This document shows positions 38,866-51,600 of a stretch of 64,000 bases of DNA, one piece after another. Numbering within the stretch: position 1 is the first letter of the stretch; each line of letters begins with the position of its first letter. Origin of the DNA: Breviolum minutum Mf 1.05b.01 (taxonomy: Eukaryota; Sar; Dinophyceae; Suessiales; Symbiodiniaceae); contig DF239871.1 of NCBI GenBank assembly GCA_000507305.1, positions 92,731 to 156,730 on the forward strand, in the 5' to 3' direction. Under the pieces are notes generated by a model that worked only from the letters and a program-made list of their open reading frames with translations, was not told where the DNA came from and ran no database searches. The translations under genes were made by a program, and so were the position numbers.

Positions 38866-41800
38866 ACAAATCATGCGAAGGTATGCAAATTGTTAGGTAA
38901 ACATGATACATCATGATACACTGGACATTGTGCATAAATCTGTCCATACGTCCTGTCCAACACACAAGTTACACACACCGACGTTGGCTGTCCAAGCCTT
39001 GGACAAGAACCATGCTATCGTGAGCAATCAAGCCAAAGACCTTGTTGCTGAATCCGATTCCGGAGAACAGCACAATGACGACGGCCTCAAGTGCGTTGAG
39101 CAAAAAGTCAAATGTGCAGTCAACATGGGGAAATCACGTTGTAAATGCAACACAAAGGCCGCAAGTGTACAGCAACACAAGCGGATGGATACAAAGAGTC
39201 TTACAGTCTTGGAATGCAAAATTATTACATGGATCCTGCGCAGATAAGTATGCTGCTCTGCAGAACATGGTCAGGGACATTCAAGGGCATGGACCATACG
39301 AGACCACTAGGAACCATGTCAATCAGGATCACGGAATTGGGATCATTCAAAACCTTCATGCACATGTCCAGTGGAAATGATTCGCATTGATCCAACCTCA
39401 GTGCCATGCTATATTTTTGGACAAAATATGCAACACCAACATCCATTCATCAATTTTCAACGCCAAGGTGTCTCCAAACAAAGTGGTACACTACAGCATA
39501 ACATACCATTACACCACTCCGAGCCCGAGCAGCATCAGGAAGTGATGTCGCCAAAAAGGTACCTGCCTTGTGTGACGTGAGGGTTTCATAAGTGCTGAGG
39601 GATGAGTACATTTCAGCTTCGGACTAAACCTTCTGTGTCATTTAGGGGGGTACCCCAGAAACGTGATAAATTGCTACTAAAATGGTAACCATCCCACATA
39701 GTGGCCTGGGTTGACACTATGTGATTTAATACAATATAATTAAATGTAGAGAGGGAGGGAAAGATCCATTTGTGCTGTTTATGTCGTTTACGGCGATCTA
39801 TCCAGGTTTTTCCCTGTGTTCACATGTGTTCACTGGATTTGAAAAAAGAAAAGTTCCTCTTCTATAAAATGTGTTGACTTCCGAAACTGATTTCATAGCT
39901 AGGCATCCCATTCCACGTCTCAAATCCTTCGATTCCACTCCAAGAGATGAACCTAAACCATCTGACATTGTGCGACTTGTTTATTTGTAGTCCACCGTAA
40001 AAGCGTCAAATCATTGCAAATCATCAAATATCATCAAAAGTCATCAAAGATCATCAGCATCTATGTTGGTCTACTGTAACGCTTGTTGAGATCAAACCTA
40101 GAAATTGGTAATTTCAACCCATATCTGAAAGTCCGGACAAAGCTTCCCTAAGAAGGGGAGGGAATGGACATAATGGACATTTACAAACTCTTTCAACCAT
40201 TGAAAAGTCATGTTTTCTTGGAAAGCTGCTTTGCCCCTTAGATCTCCTTCCCTGCTTTTCATTGTTCAGCTCAGGAACCACCAGGCTCTCGTAAAGCATG
40301 ACCCTGCTCGGGCCGGACTTTGTCCCCCGAGCGCAACCGGCGCACCAAACATGGTCTTCAAAATATTCTGGAGCTTTGAGCCAAGGTACCACGGAAACGA
40401 CATCAAGAAAAACAGATCTTTGGATCCTTTGGAAAATTGTGTTGCTGAAGTCTCGCATTGATCTGCTTTTTCAAGGAAGTTGTTGGGTGAATTGGATCCA
40501 CCCGTGTGTGAACCAGTGTGAAAGACCTGGGCAGCTGATGAATACTGAGTCCTAATGAAACCGTCATGCTTGCCAGCGCTCATGTCGTATCTGTATCTTC
40601 AAGCAATATCTATCATAGACATGGAATGGAGCACACAAAAGTGTAGTAGATGATCATGATATGACATGATGTTACCTTGTCTTCCTCTAGCAACTGTCAT
40701 GGCCAAGGTCTTTTGGATGAAAGGACTGCCTTTCACTCACATTGCATCATCAAAGTTCGTCACCAAGCAAAGTCTGGCACTTCGGAACTTACATCGATCA
40801 ATGATCATTTTGAAACCATCTTCCCTTCCATCCACAATCAAGCCCTGGCGCACGGCTCTCGTCGCAAAGAGGCTGAAACCTGCATTGGGGGGGAACCGCG
40901 CCAGCTATTGAAAATATCATGAAAAATCTCAGGATTTCTCACGATTTTCATGTGGGCTGGGAGCGCACCTGCTCCATTGTCCACCCCCGCTTGGTTATCA
41001 ACCAGTCTTTGGCTGCTTGGAGACCTCATGAAAACCCAAGTAACACAATGGGCCAATGGGCAAGATTATCAGAGTGCAGTTGAAACTTCCCTTGAAGATG
41101 CAAACTTGTCCAATGCCTCCATTCCCAAAAGATTTTCGACAAAGGACCGCAATACAGAAGCTCCCGGGGAAAAAAAAACAGCTTCAAAAAGTGCCTACCC
41201 CACACATCACAGACTTCTAAGGTCAGGCGACGTTTGGTCCCTAACTGCAGCAACTCAATCCATGGATAAGGTTCACAAGGATAAGGTACTGCCTCAGTGC
41301 AACATGACACACAAAAATACACAAAACAGTTTGGGGATTTGAAATGGAAAGGTGAAGACTTCGATGAAGAGTTCAATTTGGTTCACCGGGAATTGCACCT
41401 TCGGCCTGCAGAATGACTCTGGGTCCAATGCTCAAGACTGATTTTTTTTACATATTACATATATGTCATGTAGAATATATCATATATGATATTCATATAT
41501 CATGTAAATACTACACTTACATAAGTGTATTAACAGTATAATATCTTCCGATGGCGTCCAAATAATTTTGACTAAATCTCTATTCACACACTCTTGACGT
41601 ACCATTTGAGGGTGGAGTGGATCGGTATCGGAGCAGCCTACAAGACTGGGCACCCGAACTGCTTGACATTAAAATCTATGCAGTATAGAATGCAGAGCGT
41701 GCAGTACAGCTACAACTGGGTCTGATGTTTACGTGGAAGAAAAACGTACAATTTACAACATTTGGAGCCTTCACATTTACAGGACTTTTTATGGACTTTT

Positions 41801-42570
41801 TAATTCTAGGCCCCACCCGAAAAAACACCACTCACCACTCCTTCCACCATTTTGACGGCGTTTGATTGGTCATATGCTAAGCTTCCTGGCCGCAGCAACA
41901 TACGACCTTCCAGGTGGATCCCATATTCAGGTCGCTTCGCGGCCGATAATCGATGGGCTATTCGAGTTGGTGCTTTGAAATCCGACTGTGGGGCCCAACA
42001 TCACAGTCCCAAGCCACAAGGTGAATATCTTTGATAGTTGACACATGCTGACACAATAGAATCATTAATAGTCCTATACATGCCACATATGCTCCTGAAG
42101 TGGAAGGACTAGTATACTGTATCATAAATACATTCTGTATAGATTTTGGATGTTTATGCTACCCTCTACTGGTGGAAACTTTGGAATTAAAGATTTTTTT
42201 GAACCGACTTGAAACATTGACCTAGCTGCCCTAACTTCTAACCGGTGACCCAAGGAAGAAGCCTGAACACAGATTCAAACATGCGCTCTTTACCATGATT
42301 TGTACCATTCCAGCATTCAAACAAGAGGATTTCTACATTGATTTAACGCAACCAACCTCTGGAATGCAGATCTGCACAAGCATTGCAAGTTCAACCAAGG
42401 AAATAAGCATCTCACACATTCCTTCCTCCGTAGTGCTGGACATCTGACGGACATCGCCTCACTGCATCATCGTCGAGGCCATGATCTTCCAACCAAGCCT
42501 TAATTGGCCGATGCCTCCATCTCACACACGCTGATCCAGCTGCCAGCAAACCAGTTGGGATATTACGCAT

Positions 42571-42629
42571 AAATATGTATGTGTATGTATATATGTACAT
42601 ATATATATATATATATATGTGTGTGTGTA
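42571..42629. repeat. (TA)n-(TG)n microsatellite
   Basis: TATG and TA dinucleotide runs are followed by TG repeats. Open frames crossing it (Tyr/Thr/Ile-rich) are artefacts. Confidence 0.9.
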
Positions 42630-45600
42630 ACTGTAACTATGTATATTGTTAAGAAATGCCAGCATCTTAAATGTATTTAACGACGATTCAATTGGCTCTA
42701 TAAATCCCACGTGGTGCAGGATGGGGCCTTCATCACCTTTGATGATATGATGGATGTTTGTTTGGAATTTCATTGGTCGCTTTTCTTTGCTCCAAGGTTT
42801 TGGCCACCAACAAGAAACATCAAAAAGCCAAACAGCGCAGGCTTTGGGACTCAAAAGCCAACGACTTGCCATGATTTGGTCCTCCAATAAAATCAACATT
42901 AGGCGCAAACTGGAGGGAAACTACCCGGAAGATGGAAGATCTGATATGTCAAATGTCGGACTTGTGGCTATTCAACGGACGAAATCATATGCATTGGGTG
43001 TCCAATTCATGAAAACGTCCATTAGCTGAGCTCCGAGACGAGACTCTCGTTCAATCCTTCCACCTGTGTCCAACATGCAGTGGCTGGGCATCCTGAGGAA
43101 TTCCCTAGAATGACCATCTATCAACTACCAACCACTCACCTTTCTTTTGTGCAAGGTTCAACCTGTGGTGGGTCTTGTGAAGAGCTCCCTTTCGTATTGT
43201 TTCTGTACTATTCGGGGCGATGTGGCATATTTCAGTCCAATGAATTGGTTGGCCAAATCCCAGCAAGACATTTCAAATACATGATGTTACATGACATCCA
43301 AACAAAACACAGCAATTCAATTGCCTGGGTGGAGTCAATGGCATGTCATTGTGTCTTTCAAATCAAACGAGTCAGGTTGACTCCTTGCAGCAACAAGAAG
43401 GGCCTTAGCTTTCAGGCCAGAGCTCGGGGAAGCTGAGATTGAAATGTGCATCTCTATCCAAATTGCATGTGTATGGCGTCTTCAACTAAACTGTACTACA
43501 ATGATCTACAATGTGTATGCCTCATAGATTCATCACTTCTTTTCTTGAGACTTGAACACACGATTGTATGGCTGCGTTCCAGAGAGGAACTCTTGCCAAG
43601 CTGCAAATATTCCACAAAAAAGGCGTGTCTTAACCAGTGCCCAACTAATAAACAAAATCATGTCGAGGCCCGTGGCCGCCCCAAAGGGGCGTAAATTCTC
43701 AGCCGCATGGGCATTTGGTCATTCGACCATTGGCTACCAGGACCTCCGGCCGATGGCGAATCCGCTCCGCCAGTGCTTGTCGACCAAATCCCACTGCCCA
43801 ATCCTCCACTGAAACTTCGCCCAAGTTTTCACTCAAGTCGGAGGAGCATGGAGGAACATGATGATCATGTCACATCATGATTGTGGATGATTGTGGTGAA
43901 TTCGCGAAGCACTTTGGACATACTTTCTGGTTCGTCCGTTTCTTTGAGTTGGAAAATCTTGGCCTAAGAAAGAATTCCAAACTCGTAGATGTGTTGCAAT
44001 CTCGCTTCAGTCAGGCTACATATATCCACATAAGACAAATATCAACTTCGACCAAAACAACGCAACCCGAAGGTCCTGATTCCACAGGAACTCCTCTAAC
44101 CAAAGTAAGGTTTCCTGCAATTCCTCAACATTCGCCTCATAGCTTCAAGGAACGGACTGCAAAGTCCAACATCTAATCTCTCTTTGGAAGCTATCTTTGA
44201 CCTGTCTCAACATGTGAAGGCACCAAACTCTTATGTGATGCATAAACTCAATGAGAATAGACTTCCAACTTGACAAACATCTCTCTACTAAAACATGATA
44301 AAACATGTGAAAACTATGCTCCCGTTAGGAATCCCCTCCCCGTCATGGCGTCGGGAATCGAAACAAAAAGGCCGCAAAGCTGAGGCAAGGGCTGCGAAGA
44401 GCGTTGCATCGTTCAAAGCAGCTTCAGCCTAAATGTAAAGATATCCAACCGGCGCATCGCTCGCCAAGCAGCATTGAGCAGAGCTACATAAATAAACAAT
44501 GATGATATTAGATAACATGTTTGGTCAACAATCTGATTCTAGTGATTTATAGATCAGGCTAAAGAAAGCTGAGAAAGAAATTGAGAAATAATCACCGAAT
44601 ACCTTGAAATGAGGCTTTGAAGAAAGGCGGATTACAGCATCACTTCGAATTGATGGAGGGGATAACTTCCCTGATTTGTCATCAAACTACGTGCTGAATT
44701 TGAAAGCCTTGGCCCCGCTGCTGACCTTGAATTTCCACTGCGTAGCTGATAGCCACCTTTGCCGAGGAACCCAGAAGTCTTTGCTGGGCATCAGCTCTTC
44801 CGTAAGAAAGTCCAGATTCGACTTCACTGTTTCGATGGAGGCATCCTGTGAGACTGTGCGGAGAAGGCTCAAACTCACGACAAATTCACAAAATGGACCC
44901 CAAAAAACACATTATGTAGATATAATGATATAATCAATATAAAATGTGTACTATATGTATAGTAATGTATATAGTATATAGAATATATATTGTATCAATA
45001 TATCTGCCATTTGCTACAACTGCGAAATAAGTCTCTGCGTGTGCTATAATAAGTGTCTGCTCCGCTGTGGCACTTACAGTGCTCGTTTTCCGCCATCCTA
45101 CCACCAAAAAGGGTTCTTCGCAAAGCATGTACTGCTAAGTACTTAATCTTCATTTATAATCCAAGCGTGACCAAACTCGCTCGAGGATCTGTAAATATTT
45201 AAGAATGCAGAAAAAAACTGAACCGGCCAACACATTGAAACAAAGATTGTTGCTACCATCCGATGACAGGAAGCTGAAGTCGGTCCTCAGGAAGTCTTAG
45301 GCTTTGCTCCACACCCAGCTCCTTTAGGGCTTCCAAGAAAATGTCTGGACAGTGGGTAAGTCTTCACATCTCCATGAGTTCTATAAAAACACGTGGAGCA
45401 GCTTTCATTGTTTGCCTGAAAAGAAGTGTTGAATTTCGGCATATTGAGAAACACACAGAAATCCACCTGGTCTGAAAAGACATCAAATGAGTGGCTTCAA
45501 GCATTCCACAAAAGACTCCGTGAGATCCCCTGAAAGCTTTCCATCTGGACTCATTCTGGAAGATCAGTAAGAGAAAAGGCAACACACTCACTGGATCAAA

Positions 45601-46526
45601 TTTGCATGGATTTCTTATGCTTCAAATGTAGATGCCTACTAAATAACCTAAGCGCCCAGTTTTGTGAATGTTGTCTCGGAACCATCCTTTTCCAGGAATC
45701 GAGCTGCCGCCGATCTCTCCTAGGGAATGCTCCAAGAGAGGAAAGGATGGGGAACCGCTGGCAGTGACTTTGCTAAAAGTTCAGTGTCTCCGAAAGCTTC
45801 AATTTTGTCCGCGAACAGCACGATGAAAGCGGTGGCATGAGCATGAACATGGCATTCATGTCCTGACTGATCTTTTTCTTTGGCCTCCCTTTCTCCTTCA
45901 CAGCCAAGCAAAAAGTACTGCTACTGCAGGACAGCTATGCTGCGAGATCTGTATGGGTGCTGGATTTGCACAAGGAAAACCCATGAAAAACCACCCTCTG
46001 AGCGGAATCAAATCTGAAGTAGCTGCAGCGATACGGGCAGGAAACAACTGGCATGATATGGTTCTTGGAACGGGAGTGGTACTCTCATCAGATTCAACTC
46101 CTTCCACCAGGTAGTTCCAGTTTCCACGGTTCAATTGGTGGTGATTCCCCTTGTCTGCACATTCTGCCCAAGTGCCTGTGTACTTTTTGTCTTCACTACG
46201 TCCTTGAAATGGCTTTGGGACATGTTTGAAATATACAGCAGCATGCCTACAGCTACCTAAGCGAGGTTCAGGTTGATTGTTTTGCTTATATAATATTTTG
46301 TTCCCGTGCATGACACCATCTTGAAATGGGTGAAACTCTATGCAGCATGCAGCTGTCTCTCTTTATGTATGTATGTACATGTTCAACATGGTAGCTTGCC
46401 CCAACCCATTCTCGCCATCACAGAAGACGTGTGGCCCAGCCGCTGCAAGAATCATTCTCCATTGGATATAACAAAATCACATGACCACTGTTACTGCATG
46501 CCACCAGCGTGTTTCCAGTCCTCAAC

Positions 46527-46794
46527 TCTCCCATCACTCTCCCGCAGCCGGGCAAGCAGGTCAGCCTGCACCACTATCTGTGATCCACCGACTATGAGTA
46601 CAAGCTATAAACGACATCTTGTAGCACTTTCGGTATCATGGCTCATTTTGGATCCAAACTCCTTAGGCTTTGCCTCCCGAAGTCCCACACCCATTCACTA
46701 TCGTGGCAACCCAGACCTTGCGTCCACTCTTTTTGAGTCCACGTGCAGAAAGGATTTCTTTGAGTTCGCTCACGTTGAGATTGGAGTACGCGCC
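46527..46794 (-). CDS. SAP-domain protein, two exons around an intron (partial)
   Basis: Exon 46794-46717 (26 codons) ends with LNVSELKEILSARGLKKSGR-Lys, followed by a GT donor (GTCTGG). Exon 46565-46527 begins after GTGCAG with ADLLARLRES. Joined in phase 0 they form a complete SAP motif of about 35 residues: a helix with V-x-E-L-K, a Gly-Leu turn, Gly-Arg-Lys and a second helix ending LLARL. SAP domains bind AT-rich DNA or RNA in nuclear and plastid proteins. The rest of the gene is not resolved, so its overall role is unknown. Confidence 0.6.
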
Positions 46795-47689
46795 CTCACA
46801 GCCGATTGGAGGGGGCAGCCAGCCCCAGCGAAGTTTGAAAAGGCACACACCGTTGTTGTCCGCATTGAATGGTTTCAGTGTCAGCTGATTGCTTGGCAGT
46901 TCCCTCACAGACTGGTGGTTGGTAGGTTACTCAAATGACAAGCAATCCCACACAGCTTAGAATTTAATGGAACTTCGCCCCAGCCTGACGAGACCAAAGA
47001 TGTATAAACAATTGTATACACATGTACGTATACACATATATTATATATGCGATGTAAATAGCTTGTGCATGTGTATTACAAAAATATAGTTTCCAGGGCC
47101 AAAAATCTGGGTTTGTTTCAAGAAAGCAAAATTTGCTCTGCTTCTGGCACTCATTGGATATGTATATTTGCATATAGCATGCATGATGTTCTATGATTCT
47201 ATGATACATCCAAACAGAACATATGACAAAATTTGACGTCGCTTCCACGGTTCACTGCCTTGGATGACGCCTGGCTTCCGGTCGATGGAGAGGACACCTG
47301 CTATTCGTGCCGGTGAGAGCGCTTGGGGACTGAACTGAGGCTCGCAACAATGTCACTATCCTCGTAGCTACACATTGTAAAATTGCACCATTGCAGCATT
47401 GCATCATCATTGCATTATATCATATGATATAAGAACCATCTGTGCTAATCCTCCAAACAAAGCAATGGTAATTCGTGTAGTCCACACTCCACACCTCCAC
47501 CTCATCCTCAACATTGTCCTGAAACTGTTCACAATGTTCACGATGTTCATGATGTTCACGAAGAACCCAACTACTGACTACTGATACTGATACTACTGTT
47601 TGTTTTACAACGGGAGGTTCATAGCATGGTCTTAGCTGTTGTTGTTGATTCAGTGCTTCACAAATCAAGCCATATGTAAGGCTGCTGCC

Positions 47690-48640
47690 AAACTCTGCTC
47701 CTCTGGTTGATCATTCTCCTCTGTCTCTTCTTCCTTGCACAGCTGTCCAAGGAAAATTGTCTGCACAAAGTGTTAGATATGGAATAAATCACACAGCCCA
47801 AGCGAAAAAACCAAACAATGAACTGACTAAGCAAAAAACAACGGAAAACAAGAAAAACAAACAAATATAAATACAGAAACAAGTTAGACCAATAGACGAA
47901 TAAGGTAGCACAAGAAATACGATGAAAAAGGAATTGAAAGAAAAATGACATAAAAACAGAAAAAGGCAAAGCATTGTTTTTAACAACATTTCTCCCACAA
48001 GCATTTGTCTCTTCCATTCTCGTCCCAACTGCTGTGAAGCTCTCCTCCCCCAGCTGCTCATCCTCCTTCTCTTCCTCTTCTTCCTCCTGGCAAAAGTGTG
48101 AAGGATTGTTTGCTGGTTGAAGAAGTATTCAAGGGCAGGCTTTGCAGCGTATTGCATCAGTATGACAATACAGATTGGACACTGCACTTGCCATTCCTAT
48201 CTCTTCGAAACTGCTGTGGAGCTCTCCTCCTCTAGCTGATCCTCCTCCTTCTCTTTCTCTTCTTCCTCCTGGCAAAAGTGTGAAGGATTGTTTGCTGGTT
48301 GAAGCAGTACTCAAGGGCAGGCTTTGCAGCGTATTGCATCAGTATGACAATACAGATTGGACACTGCACTTGCCATTCCTGTCTCTTCGAAACTGCTGTG
48401 AAGCTCTCCTCCTCTAGCTGATCCTCCTCCTCTGTCTCTTCTTGCTCCTTGACAGTGTAAAACAATGGGGTGGACTGGGTGTTGCATACGTGATGTCTTG
48501 CTATAGTAGCTGCTAAGGTAGGCATTTGAAATCTAAATTTGAGTCACACAACGTGCTGGCAATGCAGATCTGCTTGCAGGCTATCATGACTTGTCCTCTG
48601 GCTGATCATCCTCTGTCTCTTCTTCCTCTTCCTGTCACCA
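47690..48640 (-). repeat. Tandem array of acidic exon-like units, including a 182-bp direct repeat
   Basis: Five minus-strand units encode short Glu/Asp-rich segments such as EEEKEKEEDQLEEES, at about 47750-47700, 48087-48020, 48268-48200, 48450-48395 and 48633-48590. Two full copies of a 182-base unit (48088-48269 and 48270-about 48451) are nearly identical, including the intervening non-acidic part. The outer units are more diverged. This looks like an exon plus its intron amplified in tandem, giving a variable acidic linker. It lies between the SAP exons and unassigned sequence on the same strand; whether it belongs to the SAP gene is not shown. Confidence 0.55.
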
Positions 48641-51600
48641 GAAAGGAGCACATAGATTCGCTTTAATCTTTAGACTGTCTAGATTCCGACATTCACTTCT
48701 GAAAGCTGCCCGTTTCCATGCTCGCCTCCACGAGCAGCGCATCCTCCGGTCAATCGGTGTGAATATCGTATCACAGTATGATTGACTCTCAAGTTCACAT
48801 TCAATCGCAGGACTGACCCGAAAAGGAGAGTTTGATGATTCTACGCTCAATTGGATGTCATGGTGAGGACAGTCAAATTTCTGTCCATTAGTGCCGTGTA
48901 GAACCATGCCTTTTGCAACTGCATTGAAAGAATACATATGAAGTTAGCAACAAAGTGGAAAAGACTTCAAACTGGTCACGCTTCACAGCGCTCCTTTGGG
49001 AGGTCCCATGCAGTTTCCATGGTCTCCTGGCAGGAGAAAAAGTACCAAGGTGTCATAGCAAATCAGAAATCCTGGAATCTTTGCCTGGGCTTTTTGCGAC
49101 TTCAGGGCTCCACGTTGCTGTGTAAGATGCTGCTACGGCAGCATGTTCGATACTGAAAGACATACATGTCATGTGTGGAAAATACTGAGGAAACACATGT
49201 TGCCAAGAGTTTGGCTCAAGATCAGGTCATGGAACCGAGGATCTTACCCTTTCTCTTGTCAAGAATGGCCCGAACTCATGGACGTTGCCTATTTGCTGCA
49301 TGTTGACTCCAGCCTTCTTGTAGTAGTACACGGATCCATCTTCCGCCCTTGTGACCATCACCAAAGTTGCCGCTGGTGTTGTCTCAAAGAAATACTAAAC
49401 CATGCAACTATGTTGAGATCAGGGTGTTGAAATGACATTCAGGTGCAAATGTAAAAAGAACTATGAATATTGAAATTCATTGACTATGAGGAACGTTCTG
49501 GGCATTGAACGAAATGCCAAAGGTGTCCAAATTCCAATGAAACAGAGTGGAATCCATCAAAAATTAGACCCATCAATCTAAGGATTTTCATCCAACCAGC
49601 CGCTCCAAGCACCTTGCAGCATACCAGGCGCTTGGAGGATCCCAAGAAGTCTCTCCAGTCTCCTATCGAAAATCAAACGGTTCATGATGGGAAGGTGAAA
49701 TCTATGTCGCAGATGGAGTTGCGAATAACAAATACATTGCATATAGAATTTAGACAAGTACCAATATATCATTTTACCGCTTTAGTCCATTCTGTTCGGA
49801 TCCATTTGTCTGCGATGCTTGCTTCCCACATAGTTCATGAGCATTGCATAAACAGTATGAACAAAATTATGTACACAGTATACACATACCTTTAGCATTT
49901 TATATCACCAGTTTTGTAGATACCTACCGCCCTTCTCTTGCGGAGCTTCTCACCAACTCCCCCGACGGTTTGTCCTGATTCCAATAGTACCAGCTCTTGA
50001 TAGAGCCGGCAGGAGCCTCCAAAGCTCTGTAAATCATGGCATTCGTTAGATGTCTTGACAGATCTGTATATTATGCTGTGTACCTATGCAAACAATTGCA
50101 AACATCAATACGTACAAAGAATTGCAAAGACATGTGATAACCTGTATACCTATACGTACGAGTACACAAAAATGTGCTTGCACATTCCACCTGCCCAGCC
50201 TCCCTGCAGACAAATCCTATCACTACTAGTTTTAGTCCCAGTTCTTGCACTGGTACCAGTATCAGTACTGGTAATCAGTTTGGACTTGCATGTCACACAA
50301 GTCATACATATGTACAGCTGGTAGCAACCTAGTGTAATGTCATTCAAATACCCTTTTTGATCTCATCACGTTGTTTTGGAACCCTAGCAGTTTTCATTCC
50401 TACCGTGGAAGACCTCCACCAGTTGCCAGGGTGCTGGTGGATCCTGAGGCCTGGTCAGTTGCAAGAGGTGGGTCTCCGAAAAACCTGAAAGTCTTTAACT
50501 AGTTGATTTCCACCGATTTGAAAAATATAGGCCAAATTGGATTATTTTCCATCATTTTCCCAGGTAGGGGTACAAAAGGTACTTGCAGTATTTGAAACTA
50601 CCACCTGATTATATAATCACGCGGCATCCATTGCAATGTTTGCCTTGCTCGCAGGGCGACCCGAAGGCTCTGTCGCGGCCGCCACCTGACTATCTGAAAG
50701 CCAGTGGACATCATTCTCAATATGATCATCCTGCAATATCCTGCATAGAACTGAGCATTCATGGCCGATGGCTTTCATATCCTTCTCACTTCTCACCCAT
50801 GACCTACCATCACACATCTCAAAAGATCCCTTCGCCCTTCGCGTCTTGAAGGACCTTGATCGATAAGCGAGGTTCAATGGCACCAACACAGCCCAAGCAT
50901 TGAAAGCTCCACGGAAATGACGGCCATCCACCGGGGTCACATGAATGTGGGTCCACGTGGGCAGCTTCGTCTCCACGGCCGAAGTACATAGCGCAGGCAG
51001 GCATGCCATTTCGATGTGGGTAGTTTTGTTTTGGATGGCTTGAAGACTTGATAAAATCATACAAAATCAGGGGATCACACATGGCTAATCAGCCAGTCAT
51101 AAGCGGTGACATGAACATTTCAAGAGACTGACAGTGGGAGGCAATTCCTGCCAGCCCACTCATCAAACGATGGTTACTAGTCATATGTCTCAGAGACTTG
51201 CCCGTCACAGAATATCCATTACATGTGTCTTTCGTAGCATTAGCACTCAGGCAGTTCCAGCTTTCTGAAATGCTGGAAAAGCTTCATGGTTGAAAGTTGT
51301 TGTGTCACATCTTGCAGGATCTTCTACAATCACATCTTTGCTTGGTTGAAGATTCACTGGCGCAACAAACTTCACATGATTGCGCGTGTGTATTGCTCTC
51401 CAGCGCCAAGTGGCATTGAATCCTAGAGCCAAGAAATGGACGAATGATCGGCATGTAATTATAACTTGATCTTCCAGCTTTGAGTTTGGACTGATCTCTT
51501 TCTCTTACAACTTCTTCAAGCAAACTCTGGAAGAAATTGTTTTTCTGCACGGAACAGGAAGGCATTCTCATTAAGGAGACAAGTCAATCACTGTACAAGT

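Larger units (their letters stand above)
33941..46526. other. Unassigned region with scattered minus-strand exon-like stretches
   Basis: Open minus-strand stretches with protein-like composition lie at about 34340-34240, 34120-34040, 35880-35660, 36666-36463, 36941-36660, 37224-37060, 37490-37340, 38110-37900, 39140-38960, 39446-39225, 41200-41080, 42880-42660, 43810-43690, 44878-44687, 45591-45364 and 46250-45960. Several of those between 34 and 43 kb are hydrophobic. No named motif was found and no phase-consistent chain was established. Confidence 0.2.
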
